The notes beneath the pieces were generated by a model. It did not search any database and had not been told where the DNA came from. It saw only the letters and a program-made list of their open reading frames with translations. The translations under genes were made by a program, and so were the position numbers. A DNA stretch of 64,000 nucleotides from Streptomyces cinnabarinus (GTDB taxonomy: Bacteria; Actinomycetota; Actinomycetes; Streptomycetales; Streptomycetaceae), in contig NZ_CP114413.1 of NCBI RefSeq assembly GCF_027270315.1, positions 434,001 through 498,000 on the forward strand. Reading direction: 5' to 3'. Below, piece after piece: positions 44,751-53,283 of the stretch. Numbering within the stretch: the first letter of the stretch is position 1; the number at the start of each line of letters is the position of its first letter.

Positions 44751-45869
44751 TCAGAACGCGTGCAGCCCGTGGTGGGCGAGCACCCAGTGCACCGGCTGGA
44801 ACCAGGACCGGTACTGACCCTGCGCACTGTTGCACGGTTCGCTCTGCGGCGTGTTGGTGCCGGAGAGGACACCGAGCGCATCCGTCCCCGCCCACAGCGG
44901 ACCGCCGCTGTCTCCCTGGTGGGAACAGTTCGACGTCTTGATCATGTTCTTCAGGAGCGTGCCGTCCGAGAAGGTGACCGTCTCGCTGGGAGACAGCACG
45001 GCACCCACGAGGTCACTGGTGACGGCACCGGCGCGCTTCACCGACTCACCGTCATTGGGATAGCGGGAGTCGGTGATCTCGTAATCGACGCCCGCCGCAC
45101 GGACGGCCCCGTAGGCGGCGAGGTTCTCGCCCCGGTACTCCATGACGGCGTAGTCCTTCTCGATGCCGCCGTAGTCATACCAGATGCGCTTGCCGAGGTA
45201 GATGCTCCCGGCCTCCCGGTCCCACCACTGGAAGGACGGAGAGTCCGCGCAGTGTCCGGCGGTGACGAAGTACTTCTGGCCGGAAGCGTCGCGGACGTTG
45301 AACCCGAGGGTGCAGGCCGAGTAGCGTCCCGCGGCCACGTCCGTGGACTCGATTCCGATGCCGCCGAGGGTCTCGTAGGCGGTCGCGTCGATCTTTCCGG
45401 GCAACCGGTTGACGCGCACGGCATCCCCGTACCGGGTGACAAGACGCATGAGCCGCTTCTCGTCGGCCGTCGTCGCGGCATCGAAGATGTCGACGGTCAC
45501 CGTGTTGGTGCTCGGGTCGACGCCCCAGGAGGTGTTCGGGATCGGGTCCACGTCGGCTATGCGCCGGTCCAGCGTGGCGCGGACCGAGTTCAGGGTCGCG
45601 GCGCTGTGCTTCACGACCTTGGCGACGCCGCCCTCGGCCCGCACCTCCCGTGCGGCGGCCTCGTCGGTGACGGCGACGACGAGCTGCCCCGCCTTGTCGT
45701 AGTAGACGCCACCGCTGCGGTCCTGGCCGAACTCTGTGGCCAGTGCCCTCGCCTTCGCGGGGTCGGTGAGGGGGGCCGGGGCCGCGCTCGCGGTCGGCTG
45801 GGCCAGCGCGGCGAACAGGCCGCCGATCGCCACCGCCATCGTCAGACGACGTCTCGGGAGTCTCCTCAT
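44751..45869 (-). CDS. Secreted streptogrisin-type serine protease (S1 family) with propeptide
   Basis: A 372-residue preproprotein. Signal peptide MRRLPRRRLTMAVAIGG to about residue 30 is followed by an alpha-lytic-type propeptide (residues 35-165) and a mature chymotrypsin-fold protease. The triad is His in FVTAGHCAD, Asp in EKDYAVMEY and Ser in HQGDSGGPLW. Cys pairs (SACTLGFN/GHCAD and SNCSHQGD/EPCNS) suit two disulfides. A GGAGG site precedes the ATG. It lies inside the sulfur island but carries no cysteine leader; it may simply be a neighbour. Confidence 0.92.
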   Translation of the reverse strand: MRRLPRRRLTMAVAIGGLFAALAQPTASAAPAPLTDPAKARALATEFGQDRSGGVYYDKAGQLVVAVTDEAAAREVRAEGGVAKVVKHSAATLNSVRATLDRRIADVDPIPNTSWGVDPSTNTVTVDIFDAATTADEKRLMRLVTRYGDAVRVNRLPGKIDATAYETLGGIGIESTDVAAGRYSACTLGFNVRDASGQKYFVTAGHCADSPSFQWWDREAGSIYLGKRIWYDYGGIEKDYAVMEYRGENLAAYGAVRAAGVDYEITDSRYPNDGESVKRAGAVTSDLVGAVLSPSETVTFSDGTLLKNMIKTSNCSHQGDSGGPLWAGTDALGVLSGTNTPQSEPCNSAQGQYRSWFQPVHWVLAHHGLHAF

Positions 45870-46083
45870 GGGTGCACCTCCGGTCAGCAAACGGCACGGC
45901 GTCCTTGATCGCCGTGCACCGGAGGATCGTAGATCGCCCCCAAAGTCCGCTGGGTGAACGGAGGATGACGATTCGTCAGTCTGTTCGAACCATCCGCCAC
46001 TCCCAGCTGCGCATCTCATTGTGCAAGATCAGGTTGTCCAGCATATGAAAGCCCTCTTGGGGTCACGGCCACCTTCTGCCACG

Positions 46084-46106
46084 ATCCCTAGCAACCAGGT
46101 AGGAAA
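46084..46106. promoter_or_regulatory. Inverted repeat ATCCCTA-N9-TAGGAAA upstream of the ssuABC leader
   Basis: Seven-base arms with a 9-base spacer, differing from the element at 42732 at only two positions of the left arm. A further TAGGAA copy (46109-46114) follows and may serve as the leader's ribosome site. Confidence 0.6.
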
Positions 46107-46117
46107 ACTAGGAATCG

Positions 46118-46231
46118 ATGGGGGTGGGCATGAGCACGCTCGTTCGCGCAGCGCTGTCGTCGCCCCTTCTGACCTCTCGTCGTCACATCGATTTCCGTCG
46201 TACGTCGAGCGCCATCTGTCGGCCCTTCTGA
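46118..46231 (+). CDS. Leader peptide (37 or 33 codons) of the ssuABC operon
   Basis: The peptide contains SPLLTSRRHIDFRRTSSAIC near its end, clearly the same family as the leader at 40320 (LLTSRRHIDLLRVCSAI), with a single Cys three codons before the last residue. Two in-frame ATGs, at 46118 and 46130, are possible; the first follows AGGAA. ssuA begins 52 bases after the stop. The Arg-rich variant R-R-T-S-S replaces L-R-V-C-S, so Cys sensing would depend on the later Cys. Confidence 0.75.
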   Translation: MGVGMSTLVRAALSSPLLTSRRHIDFRRTSSAICRPF

Positions 46232-46283
46232 GGCCCCTCGACACCCGTACGACCAATCCACCTCACCCTGAGAGGACACCTCC

Positions 46284-47390
46284 GTGTCTGCCGCACGACC
46301 GCTCACCGCTCTGCGCACCCTTGCCGCCATAGCGGCGCTCCCCCTCCTGCTCACCGCTTGCGGCTACGGTTCCGAGTCCGACGACGACGGCACGCAGGCC
46401 AAGGTCGCCGCGGACGCCAAGAAGCTCTCCGCCGACGAGGTGCGCATCGGCTACTTCCCGAACCTCACGCACGCCACCGCCCTGGTCGGCGTCGAGGAGG
46501 GCATCTTCCAGAAGGAACTCGGCGGCACCACGATCGAGCCCTCGACCTTCAACGCCGGCCCCTCCGAGATCGAGGCGCTGAACTCGGGGTCCATCGACAT
46601 CGGGTGGATCGGCCCCTCCCCCGCCATCAACGGCTACACCAAGGCCGACGGCTCCAACCTGCGGATCATCTCCGGATCCGCCTCCGGCGGCGTGAAGCTG
46701 GTGGTGAACCCGGAGAAGATCAAGTCCCTCAAGGACCTCAAGGGCAAGAAGATCGCCACCCCTCAGCTCGGCAACACCCAGGACGTGGCGTTCCTCAACT
46801 GGATCGCCGAGCAGGGCTGGAAGGTCGACGCGCAGAGCGGCAAGGGTGACGTCTCCGTCGTCCGCACCGACAACAAGGTGACCCCGGACGCCTACAAGTC
46901 CGGCTCCGTCGACGGCGCCTGGGTGCCGGAGCCGACCGCCTCGAAGCTGGTCGCCGAGGGCGCCGAGGTGCTGCTGGACGAGGCCGACCTGTGGCCCGAC
47001 AAGAAGTTCGTGATCACGAACATCATCGTGTCCCAGAAGTTCCTCAAGGAGCACCCGGACGTCGTCGAGGCCGTACTGCGCGGCTCGGTGAAGACCAACG
47101 AGTGGATCAACGCCAACCCGGACCAGGCCAAGGCGTCCGCCAACAAGGCTCTGGAGGGAGAGTCCGGCAAGGCCCTGCCCGCCGAGGTCATCGACCCGGC
47201 CTGGAAGTCGATCGCCTTCCTCGACGACCCGCTGGCCGCGACGCTCGGCACCGAGGCCGAGCACGCCGTGAAGGCCGGTCTGCTCGAACAGCCCGATCTC
47301 AACGGCATCTACGACCTCACCCTGCTCAACAAGGTCCTCAAGGCCGAGGGCAAGGACGCGGTCGACGACGCCGGTCTCGGCGTCAAGTAA
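46284..47390 (+). CDS. ssuA: Aliphatic sulfonate ABC transporter substrate-binding lipoprotein
   Basis: A 368-residue lipoprotein: leader LTALRTLAAIAALPLLLTAC with lipobox LTAC, then the SsuA/TauA-type domain (RIGYFPNLTHATALVGVEEG split, SGSASGGVKLVVNP, VAFLNWIAEQGW). It captures sulfonates outside the membrane and delivers them to SsuBC. GTG start with GAGAGGA upstream. First gene of ssuABC after the leader peptide. Confidence 0.92.
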   Translation: MSAARPLTALRTLAAIAALPLLLTACGYGSESDDDGTQAKVAADAKKLSADEVRIGYFPNLTHATALVGVEEGIFQKELGGTTIEPSTFNAGPSEIEALNSGSIDIGWIGPSPAINGYTKADGSNLRIISGSASGGVKLVVNPEKIKSLKDLKGKKIATPQLGNTQDVAFLNWIAEQGWKVDAQSGKGDVSVVRTDNKVTPDAYKSGSVDGAWVPEPTASKLVAEGAEVLLDEADLWPDKKFVITNIIVSQKFLKEHPDVVEAVLRGSVKTNEWINANPDQAKASANKALEGESGKALPAEVIDPAWKSIAFLDDPLAATLGTEAEHAVKAGLLEQPDLNGIYDLTLLNKVLKAEGKDAVDDAGLGVK

Positions 47391-47422
47391 CGGATCCGAC
47401 GATTTCCCAGGAGGTGACGACC

Positions 47423-48211
47423 ATGGCAACCGCCCTCGCCAAGGCTGTCGGCACGGACACGTCCGTGGAGCACGCCGCGCGTATCACCCACGTCTCGAAG
47501 TCCTTCGGCGGCCCCGCCGGGCAGCAGCTCGTCCTGGACGACATCACCCTCGATGTCGCACCCGGCGAGTTCGTCACCCTCCTGGGAGCCTCCGGCTGCG
47601 GCAAGTCCACCCTGCTCAACCTCGTCGCCGGACTCGACCGCCCCAGCGCGGGCGACATCACCACTGACGGCCGCCCGGCCCTGATGTTCCAGGAACACGC
47701 CCTCTTCCCCTGGCTCACCGCGGGCAAGAACATCGAACTCGCCCTCAAACTCCGCGGCATCCCCAAGCCCGAGCGGCGCGCGCGGGCCGAGGAACTGCTG
47801 GACCTGGTCCGCCTGGGCGGGGCCTACGGCAAGCGGGTGCACGAACTGTCCGGCGGTATGCGCCAGCGCGTCGCCCTGGCCCGCGCCCTGGCCCAGGACA
47901 GCAAACTCCTCCTGATGGACGAGCCGTTCGCCGCGCTGGACGCCATCACCCGCGACGTCCTGCACGACGAACTGACCCGGATCTGGCGCGAGACGGGCCT
48001 GTCCGTCCTCTTCGTCACCCACAACGTCCGCGAGGCCGTACGCCTGGCCCAGCGGGTGGTGCTGCTGTCCTCCCGCCCCGGACGCATCGCCCGGGAATGG
48101 ACCGTCTCCATCCCGCACCCGCGCCGCATCGAGGACAGCGAGGTCGCCGAACTGTCCGTCGAGATCACCGAAGAACTGCGTGGGGAGATCCGCCGCCATG
48201 GCCAGCACTGA
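47423..48211 (+). CDS. ssuB: Sulfonate ABC transporter ATP-binding protein
   Basis: A 262-residue ABC ATPase with Walker A LLGASGCGKSTLLN, Q-loop MFQEHALFPWL, signature LSGGMRQRVALARAL, Walker B KLLLMDEPFAALD and switch His FVTHNVREA. The Q-loop and length are typical of SsuB/TauB/NrtD importers. AGGAGG lies 9 bases before the ATG. The 3' end overlaps ssuC by 14 bases. Confidence 0.94.
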   Translation: MATALAKAVGTDTSVEHAARITHVSKSFGGPAGQQLVLDDITLDVAPGEFVTLLGASGCGKSTLLNLVAGLDRPSAGDITTDGRPALMFQEHALFPWLTAGKNIELALKLRGIPKPERRARAEELLDLVRLGGAYGKRVHELSGGMRQRVALARALAQDSKLLLMDEPFAALDAITRDVLHDELTRIWRETGLSVLFVTHNVREAVRLAQRVVLLSSRPGRIAREWTVSIPHPRRIEDSEVAELSVEITEELRGEIRRHGQH

Positions 48212-49085
48212 CACCACCGCCAAGGACGGCAACGACCTCGCCGGACTCGAAGCCGGCCTCGACGCCCTCGACACCGTCCAGACCACCCGCACCCCCCTGC
48301 GCGAGACCCTCCTCCGCAAGGTGCTGCCGCCGATCACCGCCGTGGCCCTGGTGCTGGTGGTGTGGCAGCTGCTGGTCTGGGCCGAGATAGCCCCCGCCTA
48401 CAAACTCCCCGCACCTTCCGCCGTATGGGACGAGGTCCAGGCGGCCTGGCTCCAGGGCACCCTGCTGGACTACATCTGGACCAGCGTCTCGCGCGGCCTG
48501 CTCGGCTTCCTGTTCGCCCTCGCCATCGGCACCCCGCTCGGCCTGCTCGTCGCCCGGGTGAAGTTCATCCGGGCCGCCATCGGCCCGATCCTCTCCGGCC
48601 TCCAGTCCCTCCCCTCGGTGGCCTGGGTTCCTCCGGCCGTGCTGTGGCTGGGGCTGAACAACTCGATGATGTACGCCGTCATCCTGCTCGGCGCGGTCCC
48701 CTCCATCGCCAACGGCCTGGTCGCGGGCATCGACCAGATCCCCCCGCTGTTCCTGCGCGCCGGACGCACCCTCGGCGCCACCGGTCTCAAGGGTGCCTGG
48801 CACATCGTGATGCCGGGCGCGCTTCCAGGCTATCTGGCGGGTCTGAAGCAGGGCTGGGCGTTCTCCTGGCGTTCGCTGATGGCCGCCGAGATCATCGCCT
48901 CCTCCCCCGATCTCGGCGTCGGCCTGGGCCAGTTGCTGGAGAACGGCCGCAACAACGCCAGCATGTCCCAGGTCTTCCTCGCCATCTTCCTCATCCTCCT
49001 CGTCGGCATCGCCATCGACCTGCTGATCTTCAGCCCGCTGGAGCGCCGGGTCCTGCGCAGCCGCGGCCTGCTGGTCAAGAGCTGA
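48198..49085 (+). CDS. ssuC: Sulfonate ABC transporter permease
   Basis: A 295-residue permease with about six transmembrane helices and the EAA-type coupling loop (RAGRTLGATGLKGAWHIVMPG). ITAVALVLVVWQLLVW is the first helix. It forms the import channel with SsuB. Its ATG lies inside the end of ssuB, indicating coupled translation. End of the ssuABC unit; the next genes read in the opposite direction. Confidence 0.93.
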   Translation: MASTDTTAKDGNDLAGLEAGLDALDTVQTTRTPLRETLLRKVLPPITAVALVLVVWQLLVWAEIAPAYKLPAPSAVWDEVQAAWLQGTLLDYIWTSVSRGLLGFLFALAIGTPLGLLVARVKFIRAAIGPILSGLQSLPSVAWVPPAVLWLGLNNSMMYAVILLGAVPSIANGLVAGIDQIPPLFLRAGRTLGATGLKGAWHIVMPGALPGYLAGLKQGWAFSWRSLMAAEIIASSPDLGVGLGQLLENGRNNASMSQVFLAIFLILLVGIAIDLLIFSPLERRVLRSRGLLVKS

Positions 49086-49093
49086 GGGACCGC

Positions 49094-50095
49094 TCAGTCG
49101 TCGGGGACACCGCTTCCGCTCAGCGCGGGAACGGTGTCCTCGCGCTGTATCAGGGAGCGGGCGCCGAGGCGGAACTGCTCCAGGGTGTCGACGATCGTCT
49201 GGCCAATCGGGAGGTGACCCCAGACGCTGATGCCCTGGTGGGTGCTGGGCTCCCAGGTCGACTCGTCGATGACCAGGGGGTTCCAGCCCACCTCCCATTC
49301 GAAGCCGGAGGGGGTGCGGGCGTAGTACGACAGCTCCTTGTCGTTGGTGTGCTGTCCCACGGACAGGGCCATCTCGAAGCCGAGTTCGTGCACCCGCTCA
49401 TAGCTGCGCGCCAGATCGTCCAGGCTCGCGGCCTGGATGTTCAGATGCTGGACGCGGGTGCGGACAGGGTCTACGGGCAGGCCGCGGGTGGCGGCGACGG
49501 CGATGGAGTGGTGGCGTTCGTTGACCCGCAGGAAGCGGATCTTGAGTTTGACGCCGCTGATGGTCTCGTCGATGTAGTCGGTGAGCCGGGCGTCGAAGAC
49601 CGTGTCGAAGTAGCCGCGCAGCCGCGTCGGCTTCGTGGAGGTGATCGCGACGTGGCCCATGCCGGCGTCGCCGGTCACGAACCCGGAGGCCAGCATCCGC
49701 AGGGGCTCTGCCGCCCTGACCGGTGTCGTGTAGATCTCCTGCGTGATGCCCTTGGGGCCGGGGAAGCGCGACAGTCGCTCAACACCGCGCAGGGCTGCCT
49801 CCTCGGCCGTACCCCGCACCACGGGGACGCCATGGGCGCGGACGCGGGCCTCGATCCGTTCGAAGGCGTCGTGGTCGTCGATGTGCCAGCCCGTGGTCAC
49901 GACGTCCTCGGCCGGGCCGCGCCGCAGCAGGAAGCGGCACTCCTGCTCGTCGAGGCGGAAGCGCATCAGGCCGGAGTCCAGGTCGTCGCGGTGCATGCCG
50001 ATGGCGTCGGTGCCGAAGCGGGCCCAGTCGGTGAAGCGCCGGGTCTCGATGACGAGGTAGCCGAGATGGACGGCGCCGAAGACGGAGGTGTTCAT
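49094..50095 (-). CDS. Extradiol catechol dioxygenase (type I, VOC fold)
   Basis: A 333-residue two-domain extradiol dioxygenase. Fe(II) ligands are His in GMGHVAITS, His in RVQHLNIQA and Glu in GFEWEVGWN, the BphC arrangement. It opens catechol-type rings next to the hydroxyls. Operon order with the hydroxylase and C-C hydrolase (MhpA, then hydrolase, then this dioxygenase; each pair overlapping by 4 bases) supports a meta-cleavage pathway. The ATG start overlaps the preceding stop. Confidence 0.9.
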   Translation of the reverse strand: MNTSVFGAVHLGYLVIETRRFTDWARFGTDAIGMHRDDLDSGLMRFRLDEQECRFLLRRGPAEDVVTTGWHIDDHDAFERIEARVRAHGVPVVRGTAEEAALRGVERLSRFPGPKGITQEIYTTPVRAAEPLRMLASGFVTGDAGMGHVAITSTKPTRLRGYFDTVFDARLTDYIDETISGVKLKIRFLRVNERHHSIAVAATRGLPVDPVRTRVQHLNIQAASLDDLARSYERVHELGFEMALSVGQHTNDKELSYYARTPSGFEWEVGWNPLVIDESTWEPSTHQGISVWGHLPIGQTIVDTLEQFRLGARSLIQREDTVPALSGSGVPDD

Positions 50096-50964
50096 CGTCG
50101 GCCCGCCAGGAAGTCGGCGCACAGCCGGTTGAACAGCTCGGCGCGCTCGAACTGCACCCAGTGGCCGGTGTTGGCCACGAGATACAGATCGCCGTTCGGC
50201 AGGCGCTCGGCGAGCATCCGGCCGCCGCTCGGCCGGTTGACCTGGTCGGCGGCGCCCCACAACACCAGGGTCGGCACGGGGAGCCGGGCCAGCCGGGCGT
50301 CGCGGGTGAAGTCCATCTTCCACAGGGTGCGCAGCGCGTTCGGACCGGACGGCCTGCGCAGCGGCGGGGCCGCGACCACCTCGGGGTCGATGCTGTCCCG
50401 GTAGCGGGCCTCGATCACCGATTCCGGGACGTCGGCGGCGTTGAAGACGAGGTGGTTCCGGATGAACTTCTCCAGCTTCTGCCGTGAAGGGCCGTCCCCG
50501 GAGTAGTAGTTGAGCAGGCTGTTCAGTCCGCGCGTGGGCAGCGCTCGAGTGGTGCCGATACCGCCGGGGCCCATCAGCACCATCCGGTCGACCCGGTCGG
50601 GCGTGTCCAGCGCGAGCCGCAGGGCACAGGCACCGCCGTAGGAATTCCCCACCAAGTGCGCCTTGGCGAGGCCGAGTCGGTCGAGCAACCCCCTGATCCC
50701 GTCGGCCAGGAACCCGAACGGGTCGGTGCCGTCGACGCCCTTGCTGCTGCGGCCGTAGCCGGGCAGGTCGGGGACGATGACCCGGTGCTCATTGGCCAAC
50801 GCGCCGATGTTGCGGGCGTAGTTGGAGACTCCGGAGGCTCCGGGGCCGCCGCCGTGGAGCAGCAGGACGGGTGGGCCGTCGCCGGTCTCCGCGACGAAGA
50901 TCTTCCGGCCTGCCACGTCCAGCAGGCGCTCCCGCATCGGGGGGAGTTCGGTGTGTGTGGTCAT
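50092..50964 (-). CDS. Meta-cleavage product C-C hydrolase (alpha/beta fold, BphD/MhpC-like)
   Basis: A 290-residue hydrolase. The oxyanion motif is LLLHGGGPGASGVSNY, nucleophile Ser is in LVGNSYGGACA, Asp is in LVLWGAADQVN and His is in ANTGHWVQFERAE. The HGGGPGA signature is specific to enzymes that hydrolyse meta-ring-fission products. Coupled by 4-base overlaps to the hydroxylase upstream and dioxygenase downstream. A longer in-frame start is unsupported. Confidence 0.92.
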   Translation of the reverse strand: MTTHTELPPMRERLLDVAGRKIFVAETGDGPPVLLLHGGGPGASGVSNYARNIGALANEHRVIVPDLPGYGRSSKGVDGTDPFGFLADGIRGLLDRLGLAKAHLVGNSYGGACALRLALDTPDRVDRMVLMGPGGIGTTRALPTRGLNSLLNYYSGDGPSRQKLEKFIRNHLVFNAADVPESVIEARYRDSIDPEVVAAPPLRRPSGPNALRTLWKMDFTRDARLARLPVPTLVLWGAADQVNRPSGGRMLAERLPNGDLYLVANTGHWVQFERAELFNRLCADFLAGRR

Positions 50965-52541
50965 CGGGTCCTCGCAGGGGTGGGTGCGGGCGCGAATCCG
51001 CCGGGCGGCGGAGGGAGTTGGGTGGCGGCCGGAGCTGCCGCGTAGACGTAGCCGTCGGGGCGCAGCGCGAGGGTGGTCGCGCGATGCGTGCGCAGCCAGG
51101 GCAGCAGCACCGCGTCGCGGTCGACGAGCGTGCCCTCGGCAGGGGTGGAGCCGGCCGGTGTGACGGTGAGCGAGGGGACGCCGAGGTGGTCCCACGCGGG
51201 CTGCGGGACGGCCGTGCCGGCGTGCAGCAGCAGCCAGCGGCCGCCGAGCGCGTCGTCCAGCCGTACGCGTCTGCCGTCGGGGCCGGTCACCCAGGGCTGG
51301 GGGATCTGGTGCCCGGCGGCCTTGGCGCGCGAGCGGGCCTGGAGCCCGGCCCGGTAGTGGGCGCGGGGGATCCAGTTGGCGTCCTGCACCCACTGGCTGA
51401 AGCCCGGGAGGTGATCGAAGGCGCGCAGTGCGACGTTCCGCGCCGTCGCCACCGCCGTGCGCCGCTCGGTGATGATCCGGCCGACGAACACCGCCCGCCT
51501 GGTCACTTCCCGCACATGTGGTTTGCGTTCGGCCTCGTAGCTGTCGAGCGCCGACTCCGGCAGCTCGCCGCGCAGCACGGCGGCCAGCTTCCAGCACAGG
51601 TTGGCCGCGTCCCGCACCCCGGCGGCCATGCCCTGTCCGATCCACGGCGGCATGGCGTGAGCGGCGTCCCCGGCCAGGAAGACCCGGCCCACCCGGAACC
51701 GGGAGGCGAAGCGGACGTGGTGGCTGTAGACGGTGGCCCGCAGGATCCTGACGCTGTCCCGGCTGATCCCGTAGCGGGACACCAGCTCGTACACGGCCTC
51801 GTCGGTGGTCAGATACCCCTCGTCGTCGCCCGGCAGGATCGGGAACTCCCAGCGGTGGTGGCCGAGCGGGGTCGGGCAGTCCACCGCCGGGCGCGCCGGG
51901 TCACAGCGGAAGCGCAGCCGGTCGTGGTCCGGCCAGGGTTTGCGCATCTCGGTGTCGATGACGACCCAGCGGTCCTCGTACGTCCGTCCCTCGTACCCCA
52001 CGTTGAGCTGCGCCCGGGTGAGGCTGGAGCCGCCGTCGGCGGCGATGACGTACGACGCCCGCAGCCGCCGTACCGTGTCGTCGGCGCCGGTGACGGTCAG
52101 CTCAACGCCCTCGGCGTCCTGGCTCAGCCGCAGGCACTCGTGCCGGAGCAGCACCTCGACGTTCGGGTATCGCGTGACGCCGTCACGCAGGACCCGCTCC
52201 AGCGCGGGCTGGTACAGGAACATCTGCGGCGGATGGCCGTGTCCGCGCGGGCTTGGGTGGGCGCTGATGAAGGGGCGGCCCACGGCGTCCACGAAGTCCA
52301 GCGGGCGCTCGGCCAGCATGTCCTCCTTCAGCCGCTCGGCCAGGCCGGTGCGCTGCCAGATCCGCATGACCTCCTCGTCCGTGGAGATCGCGCGCGCTCG
52401 GGCGTAGACATCGGCGTCGCGCTCCAGCACGACCACCCTGAGGCCCATCGCACCCAGCAGATTCGCGGCGGTCACACCGGTCGGCCCGTAGCCGATCACC
52501 GCCGCGTCATAGGCACCGTCACCGGCTCTGATCTCGCTCAT
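50961..52541 (-). CDS. mhpA: FAD-dependent aromatic hydroxylase, 3-(3-hydroxyphenyl)propionate hydroxylase-like
   Basis: A 526-residue class A flavin monooxygenase. AVIGYGPTGVTAANLLGAMG binds FAD, the DG motif is IAADGGSSLTR near residue 170, and FLAGDAAHAMPPWIGQGM near 290 binds the FAD ribityl chain. A C-terminal thioredoxin-like domain is present. MhpA-type enzymes hydroxylate a phenolic ring ortho to its hydroxyl to give the catechol for extradiol cleavage. First gene of the three-gene meta-cleavage operon, divergent from a TetR repressor with a shared palindromic operator. Exact phenolic substrate is not certain. Confidence 0.85.
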   Translation of the reverse strand: MSEIRAGDGAYDAAVIGYGPTGVTAANLLGAMGLRVVVLERDADVYARARAISTDEEVMRIWQRTGLAERLKEDMLAERPLDFVDAVGRPFISAHPSPRGHGHPPQMFLYQPALERVLRDGVTRYPNVEVLLRHECLRLSQDAEGVELTVTGADDTVRRLRASYVIAADGGSSLTRAQLNVGYEGRTYEDRWVVIDTEMRKPWPDHDRLRFRCDPARPAVDCPTPLGHHRWEFPILPGDDEGYLTTDEAVYELVSRYGISRDSVRILRATVYSHHVRFASRFRVGRVFLAGDAAHAMPPWIGQGMAAGVRDAANLCWKLAAVLRGELPESALDSYEAERKPHVREVTRRAVFVGRIITERRTAVATARNVALRAFDHLPGFSQWVQDANWIPRAHYRAGLQARSRAKAAGHQIPQPWVTGPDGRRVRLDDALGGRWLLLHAGTAVPQPAWDHLGVPSLTVTPAGSTPAEGTLVDRDAVLLPWLRTHRATTLALRPDGYVYAAAPAATQLPPPPGGFAPAPTPARTR

Positions 52542-52576
52542 GGGGCTACCTCACTGTCCTGCCTACGGCTCTTGCT

Positions 52577-52608
52577 GTAGCGTTTACTCCAATTGGAATG
52601 AACGCTAC
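52577..52608. promoter_or_regulatory. 32-bp palindromic operator between mhpA operon and tetR
   Basis: The left half GTAGCGTTTACTCCAA and right half TTGGAATGAACGCTAC match as reverse complements at 14 of 16 positions. It lies between the divergent mhpA-type operon and the TetR gene, 42 bases before the latter. A related core CTCCAATTAGAGT precedes the second TetR gene at 59112. Confidence 0.75.
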
Positions 52609-52650
52609 GGTAAGAGTGATGGCGAAGTCGGTCAAGAGAGGGCAGCCGCG

Positions 52651-53283
52651 ATGACCAGGTCGGAGGCTCCGCGCAGAAAGCGGGCGAACGGGGTGGAGTC
52701 GCGGCAGCGGATCCTCGACGCCACCGTGGAGATCGCCGGGGAACGCGGCTACGACGGCACCTCCATCGCGGCCGTCAGCGCCAAGTGCGGACTGCCCGCC
52801 AGCTCGATCTACTGGCACTTCAAGGACAAGGACGACCTCATCGCCGCGGTCATCGAGCGCAGCTTCGAGACCTGGCTGACGGCCGTGGAACTCCCGGACG
52901 AGACGGAAGGGACCTCGCTGGACCGGGTCACGGTGATGGCCGCCAACATCGCCCGGTCCCTCCTCGACGCCCCCGACTTCCTCCGCCTCGGCCTCATGCT
53001 CGCCCTCGAACGACGCCCCACCGAACCACGCGGCAGAACCGTCTTCCTCCAGGTCCGGGACATCTCCAGACAGCGGATCGCGGACACCGTCCGCACCCTC
53101 TACCCGGAACTGGACGAGGCCGCCGTCCGCACCCTCACCACCTACGCCGTCGCGGGCGCCGACGGACTCTTCATCCAGCGGGAGATCAGCGGCGACGACG
53201 TCGATCTGGTGGCGGTCTTCCAACTGCACGCACAGCTCATCCACGACGCGGCGAACCGCATGGCAGCAAGGAGCGAGGCATGA
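52651..53283 (+). CDS. TetR-family regulator of the meta-cleavage operons (copy 1)
   Basis: A 210-residue TetR/AcrR regulator. The HTH region is [19 protein letters not shown] and [18 protein letters not shown] in sequence. The ligand domain is at 70-200. Divergent from mhpA and sharing the 32-bp palindrome, so it most likely represses both operons until an aromatic inducer binds. The amidohydrolase gene overlaps its stop by 4 bases. Nearly identical in its N-terminal half to the TetR at 59160. Confidence 0.92.
   Translation: MTRSEAPRRKRANGVESRQRILDATVEIAGERGYDGTSIAAVSAKCGLPASSIYWHFKDKDDLIAAVIERSFETWLTAVELPDETEGTSLDRVTVMAANIARSLLDAPDFLRLGLMLALERRPTEPRGRTVFLQVRDISRQRIADTVRTLYPELDEAAVRTLTTYAVAGADGLFIQREISGDDVDLVAVFQLHAQLIHDAANRMAARSEA
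52684..52883 (+). repeat. 200-bp DNA segment identical to 59187-59386
   Basis: Every base from GCGAACGGGGTGGAGTCG to CTGGCTGACGGC is the same in the two TetR genes. A second identical segment of 96 bases follows about 80 bases further on, with diverged sequence between. Confidence 0.95.

Noticed and set aside
42682..44881. 727-residue minus-strand frame opposite the SfnB-like and winged-helix genes
   Set aside because: Shadow frame; the plus strand has two well-formed proteins with recognisable motifs and leader context.
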